A stretch of 64,000 bases of DNA from Ga0077560 sp046330435 (GTDB taxonomy: Bacteria > Actinomycetota > Thermoleophilia > Miltoncostaeales > Miltoncostaeaceae), in assembly GCA_046330435.1 (NCBI GenBank), contig JAXLST010000007.1:1-64000 (forward strand), in the 5' to 3' direction. The position numbers were made by a program, and so were the translations under genes. Below are positions 9,816-18,284 of the stretch, in pieces. Position 1 is the first letter of the stretch; each line of letters starts with the position of its first letter. Under the pieces are notes generated by a model, which saw only the letters and a list, made by a program, of their open reading frames with translations, was not told the origin of the DNA and did not search any database.

Positions 9816-11252
9816 TCAGGCGGCCGTGCCGGACGCCTTCTCGGCGATCGCCCGCAACATCCCGGGGAACACGAACTGGTGGGCGGGGGCCACCAGGTAC
9901 CAGTACACACGGCCCCAGAGCCCGCGCGGCTCGAAGAACGCGGTCTGGCGGATCACCGCGCCGGTGCCGTCCGGCTCCACCCGGAACTGCAGCCACGCGG
10001 TGCCCGGCAGCTTCATCTCCGCGACAAGCCGCAGCAGACGGTCCTGCTCCACGGCCTCCACGCGCCAGAAGTCGACGGTGTCGCCGGGCACCAGGTCCAC
10101 CGGGTGGCGGCGTCCCCGCCGCGTGCCGACCCCGCCCACCAGCAGGTCCATGAACCCGCGGACGTCCCACAGGAACTCGCCGTAGTACCAGCCGGTGCGC
10201 CCGCCGATGCGCTGGATGGGGGCGAACGCGCGGTCCGGGGGGACGTCCACCCGCACCCACCGGGAGTCGACCAGCTGCTTCTTCAGCGGCGTCGCCGACC
10301 GCCGCCGCCACGACCCGCCGGAGGAGGCCGCGTCGGACCACCGCGTGGGCGCCTCGTCGCGCTCGGCGATGGACTTGGCGATGGCCTCGCGCACGCCCTG
10401 CGGCCGGATGCCGGGGAAGTCGCGCAGCGCCCGGTCGTCGTGCACCAGGGTCTCGTTGCGCAGGCCGTCGATCATCTTCTTGGCGACCCGCGCGTAGACG
10501 GGGGTCACCAGGCCCAGCCACAGGCTCGACAGCCGGGGCGTGAGCACTGGGACGCGCAGGACGCGGTGGGTGAGCCCGCGCTGCCGGGCGTACTCCCCCA
10601 TGATGGCGCCGTAGGACAGCCGGTCCGGTCCGCCGATCTCGTACGTGGAGTTCGCCGGCGCCGGCAGCTGCGCGGCGGCGATGAGGTACGCGATGACGTC
10701 GTCGATCGCGATGGGCTGGGTGAGGGTGTCGACCCATCGCGGGGTGATCATGACCGGCAGCTGCCGCACCAGCGCCCGCATCACCTCGAACGAGAGGCTC
10801 CCGGACCCGATGACGATGCCGGCGCGAAGCTCCACGACCGGGATGCCGGTGGACCGCAGCAGGCGCCCCACCTCGTGGCGGCTGGCCAGGTGGTCCGACA
10901 GGTCGCCGCCCGACCCCAGCCCGCCGAGGTAGACGATGCGGCGCACGCCCGCCTCCAGGGCCGCGCGCGCGAAGTTGACGGCGGCGGTGCGGTCGTCCTC
11001 CGCGAACGCCCCGCTGGAGCCCATGGAGTGCACCAGGTAGTAGGCCACGTCGGTGCCGCGCATCGCGTCGGCCAGCCCGGCGGACTCCAGGAGGTCCGCC
11101 GCCACCACCTCCGTGCCCGGTGCGGTGCGGCCCGTGAGCGACTCGGGGCGGCGTGTGAGGCACCGCACCGGCATCCCGCGGGCCTCGAGCTCGGCGAGGA
11201 GGCGCCCGCCGACGTAGCCGGTGGGGCCGGTGAGCAGGACGCGGCCGGTCAT
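9816..11252 (-). CDS. NAD(P)-binding SDR-type oxidoreductase with C-terminal DUF2867
   Basis: Residues 1 to about 290 form an atypical/extended SDR Rossmann domain: TGPTGYVGGRLL at 8-19, the YYLVHSMG strand, and IYLGGLG seen here as IVYLGGLG. Residues about 320-475 match DUF2867 (WYYGEFLWDVRGFMDLLVGG and the Trp-rich end FVFPGMLRAIAEKA). This two-domain layout is common in actinobacteria and its reaction is not established; quinone- or ubiquinone-related roles have been proposed for relatives. The usual active-site YxxxK is not obvious, so it may bind a nucleotide without classical SDR catalysis. It is the first gene of the minus-strand run that continues through the ROK and PAC2 genes. Confidence 0.85.
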   Translation of the reverse strand: MTGRVLLTGPTGYVGGRLLAELEARGMPVRCLTRRPESLTGRTAPGTEVVAADLLESAGLADAMRGTDVAYYLVHSMGSSGAFAEDDRTAAVNFARAALEAGVRRIVYLGGLGSGGDLSDHLASRHEVGRLLRSTGIPVVELRAGIVIGSGSLSFEVMRALVRQLPVMITPRWVDTLTQPIAIDDVIAYLIAAAQLPAPANSTYEIGGPDRLSYGAIMGEYARQRGLTHRVLRVPVLTPRLSSLWLGLVTPVYARVAKKMIDGLRNETLVHDDRALRDFPGIRPQGVREAIAKSIAERDEAPTRWSDAASSGGSWRRRSATPLKKQLVDSRWVRVDVPPDRAFAPIQRIGGRTGWYYGEFLWDVRGFMDLLVGGVGTRRGRRHPVDLVPGDTVDFWRVEAVEQDRLLRLVAEMKLPGTAWLQFRVEPDGTGAVIRQTAFFEPRGLWGRVYWYLVAPAHQFVFPGMLRAIAEKASGTAA

Positions 11253-11298
11253 CCGTCCGAGGGTAGCGGCCCGTGGGGCCGCCTTCGAGCCGGACCCG

Positions 11299-13689
11299 TC
11301 AGCCCAGGCGGGCGGCCAGGGCGCGCAGCCGCGGCGACGGCGGGGCGAACCGGTCGTCGGTGATCCACAGGCCGGCGATGGAGAGCCCCGCGCCGAGGAG
11401 GGCTGCGATGAACGCGAACGGGTCGGGGCGGTCCAGCTGGAAGAAGGACGCGGCCGGCGACCAGCTCAGCGCGACGGCGTACCCCACCAGCATCGCCCCG
11501 CACAGCAGCGACACCCACCGGACGCGGCGCAGCGACCCGTCCTGGCCCTCCAGGATCAGCACGAAGTACAGGCCGATGAGGATGAGGGTGGTCACGGCGA
11601 CGGTGCGGGCCTCCTCCAGGCCGGTCTCCAGCACGTTCAGCGCGATGAGGAACCCGGCGACCACACCCAGGCCCGCGGCGACCCCTGCGGGCACGGCGAA
11701 GCGCGCGACGTCCCGCAGAAAGCGGGCGCTGCGCCACGGCCCGGAGGACGGCGCCAGCGCCAGCACGAACGCGGGGATGCCGATGGTGAGCGCGCTCGCG
11801 AGGGTGAGGTGGCGGGGCAGGAAGGGGTAGGTGGTGGGGCTCAGGCCGATGGTGAGGATGAGGAACGCCGCGATGACCGACTTCGCGACGAAGAGCTTCG
11901 CGACGCGCTGAAGGTTGCGCAGCACCGTGCGGCCCTCGCCGATCATCGGCGGCACCGACTCGAATCCCCCGCGCACCAGCACCAGGTCGGCGACGGTGCG
12001 CGCCATGTCCGCGGCCGACGCCGGGGTGAGGGACACCCGCGCGGCCTTCAGCGCCGGCACGTCGTTCACCCCGTCGCCCATCATCGCCACGGCGTGGCCG
12101 TCATGGCCCAGGGCCTCCACGATGCGCCGCTTCTCCTCCGGCGGGGTGCGGCCCACCACCCCGGCCTCCATCACGGCGGCGCGCAGCTCGTACGCGCCCT
12201 GCGGCAGGTCGCGGCCGTCCAGCGCGGCATCGCCCACCGGGATGCCCGAGTCGCGGGCGATCGCGCGGACCGTGGCGGGGTCGTCCCCGGAGATCACCAC
12301 GGGCCGCACGCCCTCCCGCTGCAGGAACGCGATGGCCTCGGGGACCGCCGCGCGCAGCCGCTCGGCGATCACCAGCAGCCCCAGCGGCTCGGCTCCGGCG
12401 GGCGGGCGTCCATCCGGCCCCGGGTCGGCGAGCGGCCCCGGCGCCTCCGCGAGGGCGAGCACCCGGCGGCCCTCCGCGGCCTCCTGGCCGGCGCGGGACC
12501 GCAGGGCGTGGGCGTCCGGCGGCAGGACGACGTCCGGCGCGCCCAGCAGCAGCGTCCGGCCGGCCACCCGCAGCCCGCTCCACATGCGCCGCGACGAGAA
12601 CGCCACGACGTGCTCGGGCGCCATGGGGTCGGCGGGGAACGCCTCGGCGATGGCCACCACGACCGGGTCGGCGTCGCCCGAGGAGGCGGCGTAGCGCCCG
12701 GCGGCCGCGGTGAGCGCCTCGGGGGCGACCCCGTCGGCCGGCAGGGTGTCCACCAGCCGCAGCGCGTCCTCGGTGAGGGTGCCGGTCTTGTCCAGGCACA
12801 GCACGTCGGCGGAGCTCAGCGACTCGATGGCCGACAGCTGCTGGGCGAGCGCCCCGCGCCGCGCCATCCGCAGCGTCGAGATGGCGTAGGCGAGGCTCGT
12901 GAGCAGGATGAGCCCCTCCGGGACCAGGGTGATGACCCCGGCGGTCGCCTCGGACACCGCGTCGGAGAACGGCAGGTCCTGGCGCACCAGGGCGACGGCG
13001 AATGCCAGGCCCAGCGGCACCATCACCGCCACCAGCACCACCAGCAGCCGGTTCACCTGGGCCTGCAGGGGGGAGATCGCGTGGCGGAACTCCCGCGCCT
13101 CCCCGGCCACCCGCTGCGCGTAGCTGTCGGCCCCCACGGCCTCCGCCACGTAGGTCCCGGACCCCTCGGAGACGAAGCAGCCGGCCCGGATCTGCTCGCC
13201 GGGGCCGCGGGGCACCGGCAGGGACTCGCCGGTGAGGGCGGACTCGTCGAGCGCCAGCCCGTCCGCGGCGGCGACCGCGCCGTCCGCGACCACCTGGTCT
13301 CCCGCCGCGACCGCGAGCAGGTCGCCGGGCACGACCTCGCCCACCGGGATGCGCCGCCGGTTGCCGTCGCGCACGACGGTGGCCTCCGGGGTCACGAGGG
13401 CCGCCAGGCGGTCCAGCGCCCGCTTGGAGCGCAGCTCCTGGAGGATCCCGATGCCGGAGTTCCCCATGAGGATCCCCAGGAACAGGGCGTCCCGCCAGTC
13501 CCCGGCGATGAGCGTGAGGGTGCCGAACACCACGAGCACGCCGTTGAAGAGCGTGAGCGTGTTCGCCCGGACGATGCTCCGGGTGCTGCGGCTGGTGGCG
13601 GGGGGCTCCGGCGGCCCGCCGCGTTCGGCGAGGCGCCGGGCGGCCTCCTGCTCGGTGAGCCCGCGGGGCTGTGGGGGCGCCGTCGCCAC
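11299..13689 (-). CDS. P-type cation-transporting ATPase (CtpE-like)
   Basis: The 796-residue protein has all catalytic hallmarks of a P-type ATPase: TGES (actuator loop, in LTGESLPV), a membrane VPEGL motif, the phosphorylated aspartate in DKTGTLTED near residue 297, and the hinge MMGDGVNDVPALK. Hydrophobic helices fall before the A domain, around VPEGL, and in the C-terminal third. There is no N-terminal heavy-metal-binding domain. The VPEGLILLTSLAYA context resembles mycobacterial CtpE, which is linked to calcium uptake, so Ca2+ is the best guess for the ion. The gene is divergent from the acyl ligase gene across about 180 bp. Confidence 0.88.
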   Translation of the reverse strand: MATAPPQPRGLTEQEAARRLAERGGPPEPPATSRSTRSIVRANTLTLFNGVLVVFGTLTLIAGDWRDALFLGILMGNSGIGILQELRSKRALDRLAALVTPEATVVRDGNRRRIPVGEVVPGDLLAVAAGDQVVADGAVAAADGLALDESALTGESLPVPRGPGEQIRAGCFVSEGSGTYVAEAVGADSYAQRVAGEAREFRHAISPLQAQVNRLLVVLVAVMVPLGLAFAVALVRQDLPFSDAVSEATAGVITLVPEGLILLTSLAYAISTLRMARRGALAQQLSAIESLSSADVLCLDKTGTLTEDALRLVDTLPADGVAPEALTAAAGRYAASSGDADPVVVAIAEAFPADPMAPEHVVAFSSRRMWSGLRVAGRTLLLGAPDVVLPPDAHALRSRAGQEAAEGRRVLALAEAPGPLADPGPDGRPPAGAEPLGLLVIAERLRAAVPEAIAFLQREGVRPVVISGDDPATVRAIARDSGIPVGDAALDGRDLPQGAYELRAAVMEAGVVGRTPPEEKRRIVEALGHDGHAVAMMGDGVNDVPALKAARVSLTPASAADMARTVADLVLVRGGFESVPPMIGEGRTVLRNLQRVAKLFVAKSVIAAFLILTIGLSPTTYPFLPRHLTLASALTIGIPAFVLALAPSSGPWRSARFLRDVARFAVPAGVAAGLGVVAGFLIALNVLETGLEEARTVAVTTLILIGLYFVLILEGQDGSLRRVRWVSLLCGAMLVGYAVALSWSPAASFFQLDRPDPFAFIAALLGAGLSIAGLWITDDRFAPPSPRLRALAARLG

Positions 13690-13872
13690 GGCGCGATCGT
13701 CGCATGCCGGCCCGGACGGCGGCCCGTCGCCGGGCGCCGCAGGAAAACCGACGAATTGTGCCGATCCGCATCAGCCGCGCGTGGAGGATGTTAGGGCCAT
13801 GTGAAAAGGTCCCGCACGCCGCGGGCGGGGAGGCCCGCGGGGGCGACCGGAGGCCGCCCAGCCGGGGAAGGG

Positions 13873-15267
13873 ATGGAAAACGTGTCCGATGGACGGACGC
13901 CGCGCGGACGCGCGGCGGACACCGCCGAGGCGCAGCCCGCGCCCGACGCCGCATGGGCGGCGGTCGGGAGGGCGGCGGACCGCGCGCCCGCGTACCGGGA
14001 GCTGCTGGCCCGGGCCGGAGTGGACCCCGCGGCCCGGGGCGACTGGGACGCCGTGCCGGTCGTGTCGCGGCGCGACGTGTTCGCGGGGCCGGGGGACGGA
14101 TGGATCGCGCGGGACGCCCTCACCGGCGCCGCCGAGATCGTGTGCTCCAGCGGCCAGTCCGGCCCGCCGTTCGCGCTGGGGCTGTCCGCGCGCGGCGGGG
14201 ACGCCGCCATGCGCGCCCGTGTCGACGGGCTCCTGGCCGCGCTCGGCGCCCGGCCGGGCAGCCCGTCGCTGCTGGTCAACGCCCTGCCCATGGGCATCGC
14301 GGTGCCGAGCGACCTCGCCACGTGCGCGACGCCGTCGGTGCACCCGGAGATGGCGGTGCACCTGCTCTGCTCGGTGGCGCCGGCGTTCGACCGCGTGCTG
14401 CTGGTCGCCGAGCCGCTGTTCCTCGCCGAGCTGGCCCGGCGCTGGGCCGCCGCCGGGGACGTGCACCCGCAGACCTGGATCGTCACCGGCGGCGAGCCGG
14501 TCGCCGAGTCGTGGCGGTCGTACGTGTGCGGGCTCCTGGGCCTGGAGCGCCACCGGGTGATGATCTCCATGGGGGCCGCGGAGCTGGGCCTGCACCTGCT
14601 GCACGAGGTGCCTGAGCTCGCCGCCGCCCGCGCGGCGGCCGCCGCGGACTCGGACGGCGCGTCGGCGGGCACCTGGGGGGACCTGTGCGACCGGGCGTAC
14701 GCGCCCGCGCTGCTCACCTTCGACCCCGCGCGGCTGCACGTGGAGACCCCGGTGGGGCCGGGCGGCCCGCGGCTCGTGATCACCGTGCTGGAGGACGTGC
14801 CGCTCCCGCTGGTGCGCTACGACCTGGGCGACGCCGCCCTGCTGCTGGACGACGACGCCGTGTCCGTCCTGGAGGACCGGTGCGGCGTGCCGCTGCCGCG
14901 CCCGGTGGTGGCGCTCGCCGGCCGCGCCGCGTCGGTGGCCACGGCCGCCGGGCGGACGGTGCGCCCGGAGGCCGTCCGGGAGCTGCTGTTCGCCGACGCC
15001 GCCCTGGCCGGCGGCCTCACGGGCCGGTTCCGGCTGCGGGCCGCCGACGGCGGGACGGTGCTGGAGTGCCACCTGGAGGCGCGGGACCCGGGCGCCCCGG
15101 ACGCCGCGGCCGAGGCCGCGCTGGGGACCCTGGAGGAGGCGCTGTGGCGGCTGGGCGGCGTGCCGACCCGGGTGGTCCGCCACCCGCGCGGCGGCGACCC
15201 GTTCCACGCCGAGGGCGACTGGACCCACAAGCCCCGCTACACCGACCCCGCGGGGGGTGCGGCGTGA
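13873..15267 (+). CDS. PaaK/CapK-like adenylate-forming acyl ligase
   Basis: The 464-residue protein resembles the phenylacetate-CoA ligase branch of adenylate-forming enzymes. It has a degenerate P-loop IVCSSGQSGPPFALG in place of SSGTTG, the GGEPV strand, the A5-like MGAAELG segment and the VRYDLGD motif. A small C-terminal domain (about 345-460) follows. It probably activates a carboxylic acid as acyl-AMP and possibly acyl-CoA; the acid is unknown. ATG 13873 has a purine-rich stretch upstream; GTG 13882 is an alternative. Its stop overlaps the GTG of the FeeM-like acyltransferase gene by 3 bp, which implies translational coupling and a shared pathway. Confidence 0.72.
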   Translation: MENVSDGRTPRGRAADTAEAQPAPDAAWAAVGRAADRAPAYRELLARAGVDPAARGDWDAVPVVSRRDVFAGPGDGWIARDALTGAAEIVCSSGQSGPPFALGLSARGGDAAMRARVDGLLAALGARPGSPSLLVNALPMGIAVPSDLATCATPSVHPEMAVHLLCSVAPAFDRVLLVAEPLFLAELARRWAAAGDVHPQTWIVTGGEPVAESWRSYVCGLLGLERHRVMISMGAAELGLHLLHEVPELAAARAAAAADSDGASAGTWGDLCDRAYAPALLTFDPARLHVETPVGPGGPRLVITVLEDVPLPLVRYDLGDAALLLDDDAVSVLEDRCGVPLPRPVVALAGRAASVATAAGRTVRPEAVRELLFADAALAGGLTGRFRLRAADGGTVLECHLEARDPGAPDAAAEAALGTLEEALWRLGGVPTRVVRHPRGGDPFHAEGDWTHKPRYTDPAGGAA

Positions 15268-15962
15268 CCGCCGGGCTCACCGTGACGCTGTCGGACCAGC
15301 TCGCCGAGATCGACGCGGCGATGGTGCTGGTGCACGACGGGTTCGTCGAGTCCGGGTTCATGGACCCGGAGCCGTCCGGCCGCCGGGTCATCCCGCACTA
15401 CCTCACGCCCGGCACGTTCTTCGCGCTCGCGCATCTGGACGGCGTGCCGATCGGGGCGATGTCGGTGATCCCGGAGGGGCCCTGGGGCCTGCCGTCCGCC
15501 CACACCTTCGGCGAGGAGATGGCGGCGGCGGGGGAGCTGGGGCCGCTGGTGGAGGTGGGGTCGCTGGTCGTCGCGGCCGAGCACCGGGCGCTCACCCGCC
15601 AGGTGTTCATGCACCAGGTGGCGGCGGTGATCCGGGTGCTGCACGCCCGCGGGGACGACCCGGTGCCGTTCGTGACCGTGGCGCCCGAGCAGGAGCGCTT
15701 CTACACGGCGCTGTTCGGCCTGGAGCGTTACGGGGCCGAGCGGCCGCTGTACGGGGTGCCGGCGGTCGGGCTCGCGCACCGCATCGGCCATGTGGTCGAC
15801 CACGTGTTCACGGGCAGCACCATGGCCCGGCGCACGATGGCCCGCCTGATCTCCGACCCGGACCCGGCCTGGCTTCGCAACCGGCTGGCCGAGCGCGTTC
15901 CGCACCCGGTGCCGGCGCCGGGCGCCCGCGACGTGGTGTCAGGCGCCTCCGGGCCCGGCTGA
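15264..15962 (+). CDS. GNAT-fold acyltransferase resembling N-acyl amino acid synthase FeeM
   Basis: The 232-residue protein has the layout of FeeM/autoinducer-synthase-like GNAT enzymes: FFALAHLDGVPIGAMSV (strands beta 2-4), a GLP..F..E insert, VEVGSLVVAAEHR (strand before the acyl-carrier site), and the C-terminal APEQERFYTALFGLERYG..RPLYGVP stretch. FeeM transfers long-chain acyl groups onto amino acids such as tyrosine. GTG 15264 overlaps the upstream ligase stop (GTGA). Pairing with an adenylate-forming ligase suggests a small acyl-conjugate pathway; that is inference. The 3' end overlaps the convergent EAL gene by 24 bp. Confidence 0.65.
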   Translation: MTAGLTVTLSDQLAEIDAAMVLVHDGFVESGFMDPEPSGRRVIPHYLTPGTFFALAHLDGVPIGAMSVIPEGPWGLPSAHTFGEEMAAAGELGPLVEVGSLVVAAEHRALTRQVFMHQVAAVIRVLHARGDDPVPFVTVAPEQERFYTALFGLERYGAERPLYGVPAVGLAHRIGHVVDHVFTGSTMARRTMARLISDPDPAWLRNRLAERVPHPVPAPGARDVVSGASGPG

Positions 15963-18209
15963 GGCGGCGCGCAGGGCGGGCGGCCCGTCGCCGTCCGCCG
16001 GGGCCGGCGCGGGCATGATGCGCGGCACCAGCCCGGGCGTCATCGCCCCCAGCTGGGCGGACATCTCGGGCGCGGGCCGCTTGAACAGGTACCCCTGGCC
16101 CAGCTCCACGCCGATGTCGCGCAGCACCTCGAGCTCGGCGAGCGTCTCGACGCCCTCCGACACCAGCACGGTCGACATCTCGCGGCTGAAGGCCACCATG
16201 GACCGCACGAGCGCCTGCTTGGCCGGGTCCGCGTCGATCTCCTGCACGATGGAGCGGTCGAGCTTGGCGTAGTCCGGGTCGAGCCGCATGAGGTGGCGCA
16301 GCGTGGAGTGGCCGGCGCCGAGGTCGTCCACGGCCACCCGCGCGCCGCGCCGGCGCAGGTTCCCGAGCCGGTCGGCCAGCTGGCCGTAGTCCTGCACCTG
16401 CTCGTGCTCGGTGATCTCGATGAGCAGCCAGTCCAGGCGGCCGGCGGGCATGAGCTCGTCGAGGGCCCCGCTGAGGATGAGCTGGGGGCTGGCGTTGAGC
16501 GAGAGGTACGTGGACCCGGGGATCTCGCCGCGGCGGGCGACGGCCCGCCGAAGGCACTCGGCCTCCAGTTCCAGGCCCAGGCCCACCTGGTGGGCCTCCC
16601 CGATCCACTGGTCGGGGCCGCGCCGCGGCTCGAGCTCGAACCGGGAGAGCGCCTCGTGGCCCATCACCTTCAGCGTGTCCATGCGCACGATGGGCTGGAA
16701 CACCGGCCGCAGGGCCTCGGGGTCGTCGATGATCTGGGCGATCCGCTCGCGGCGGCTGCGGAACGACGCCGAGTAGGAGCCCTCGGCGGCGGCGCCGTCG
16801 AGCAGCCCGCGGTCGAACGCGACGACGGCGCGGCCGTTCAGCGACGCGGCCTCCAGGGCCTCGGCGACCGCGGCCTCCACGTTCGCGGCGGTCGACGCGT
16901 CGGCGGGGCTCATCACCACGGCGCCGCGCGCGGCCAGGCCGGCGGCGTTGCGCGCCGCGGCGTCCACGGCCGTCACCGCCCACTCGCGCGCCTGGTCGGT
17001 GTCGGTGACACGGCCCACCCAGCAGAACCGGTCGGGGCCGATGCGGGCCCAGACGCCCGGCCCGATGGGCGCGGTCGCGCACGCCTCGGCCACCTCGGCC
17101 AGCAGCGCGTCACCGGCGGAGAATCCGTGCGCCGCATTCCACGCCCCGAACCCGTTGAGGTCGACGGCGATCACGCCCACCGGTTCCCGGTCGCTGGCGC
17201 CCGCGACCATGCCCGACAGGTGCCGGTGCATCGCCCGGGCGTCGTGCAGGCCGGTGATGAGGTCCTCGTCGGTGCGTCCCTGGCGCCGCAGTAGGGCGTG
17301 GACCCGCCAGGCGAGCGCGGCCCCGAGCACCCACAGCGCCGGTGCCGCGGCCTGTGGCACCAGCGTGGAGGCGGGCGCCGCGACGGCCAGGCCGATCGAC
17401 GCGACCGCGCCGCCCACCCGCTCACCGGCGAGCGCCACCTCGCGGGCCAGCAGCGGCCGTCCTGCGGAGAGGGCCAGCAGCCCGAACACCACGCAGTACA
17501 GCGACAGGCCGATGGGGGTGAGGCCCACGTGGCCGCGGGCGACCAGCGAGCTCACGGCGGCGTCGCCGACGGCGAGCGTGAGGAACGCGCCCGCCAGCCA
17601 CGGGTACGCCGACGCGCGCTCCAGCGAGGCCCGGCGCACGGCGTTGTACGCGGCGGCGACCAGCAGCAGGTCGAGGGCGACCGGGATGAGCAGCGCGGTG
17701 TTCTGCGCGGCGCCGAGCGGCGCGTACCACAGCGCCCCGAGCACCAGCGTGCCGATCACGGCGAACGCGGCGCCCTCCATGGCGAGGGTCTCGAGCTTGC
17801 GCCAGCGGGACTCGGCGACGACCGGCTGCCGCAGGAGCCACAGCGCGTGGAACCAGGGGATGTACGCCAGCACGAATCCGAGCTGCGACCAGGCGGGCGG
17901 CTCGGTGAGGCTCCCGCCGCCGGCGAGGAACACCAGGTACGGGATCGCGCCGAGCGCCCAGATGGTGCAGCCGCGGGCGAAGCACGTCCACACGCGGCGT
18001 TGGCGGCCCTCCTGGCTCCGGGCGGCCCGGACCTGCATGACGGCGGCCCAGGCGGCGAGGGCGGCGTTGACCACCACGACGGCGGCGGCGCCGGCCCGCA
18101 TCGTGATGACGCCGGCCTGCTGCAGCGCGGCGGCGGCGAGCACCGCGGCGACCCCGGCGAGCATGAAGCCCGCGACGAGGCGGGGCCGTCCCTGCGAAGA
18201 TAGCTCCAC
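15939..18209 (-). CDS. Membrane-anchored EAL phosphodiesterase with degenerate GGDEF
   Basis: The 756-residue protein begins with about eight hydrophobic helices (residues 10-300), probably a membrane sensor. A GGDEF-fold domain (about 335-495) follows in which the catalytic GG(D/E)EF is replaced by IGPDRF, so diguanylate cyclase activity is unlikely. The EAL domain (about 520-740) is intact: HEALSRF, LSLNASP, IEITEHE, DDLGAGHS, a lysine in YAKLDRS, and SEGVET. It should hydrolyse c-di-GMP, with the GGDEF relic possibly binding GTP as a regulator. GTG 18209 is the likely start; no strong ribosome site is visible, and ATG 18164 is an alternative. It is divergent from the histidine kinase gene, 75 bp away. 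Confidence 0.85.
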   Translation of the reverse strand: MELSSQGRPRLVAGFMLAGVAAVLAAAALQQAGVITMRAGAAAVVVVNAALAAWAAVMQVRAARSQEGRQRRVWTCFARGCTIWALGAIPYLVFLAGGGSLTEPPAWSQLGFVLAYIPWFHALWLLRQPVVAESRWRKLETLAMEGAAFAVIGTLVLGALWYAPLGAAQNTALLIPVALDLLLVAAAYNAVRRASLERASAYPWLAGAFLTLAVGDAAVSSLVARGHVGLTPIGLSLYCVVFGLLALSAGRPLLAREVALAGERVGGAVASIGLAVAAPASTLVPQAAAPALWVLGAALAWRVHALLRRQGRTDEDLITGLHDARAMHRHLSGMVAGASDREPVGVIAVDLNGFGAWNAAHGFSAGDALLAEVAEACATAPIGPGVWARIGPDRFCWVGRVTDTDQAREWAVTAVDAAARNAAGLAARGAVVMSPADASTAANVEAAVAEALEAASLNGRAVVAFDRGLLDGAAAEGSYSASFRSRRERIAQIIDDPEALRPVFQPIVRMDTLKVMGHEALSRFELEPRRGPDQWIGEAHQVGLGLELEAECLRRAVARRGEIPGSTYLSLNASPQLILSGALDELMPAGRLDWLLIEITEHEQVQDYGQLADRLGNLRRRGARVAVDDLGAGHSTLRHLMRLDPDYAKLDRSIVQEIDADPAKQALVRSMVAFSREMSTVLVSEGVETLAELEVLRDIGVELGQGYLFKRPAPEMSAQLGAMTPGLVPRIMPAPAPADGDGPPALRAASAGPGGA

Positions 18210-18284
18210 GGTTCTGTGTGTCGACGGCCGCGGCCGCACGCTTGAGGCGGCGGATCCGAGCGGCCTGCGGGGCTTCGCATCGCG

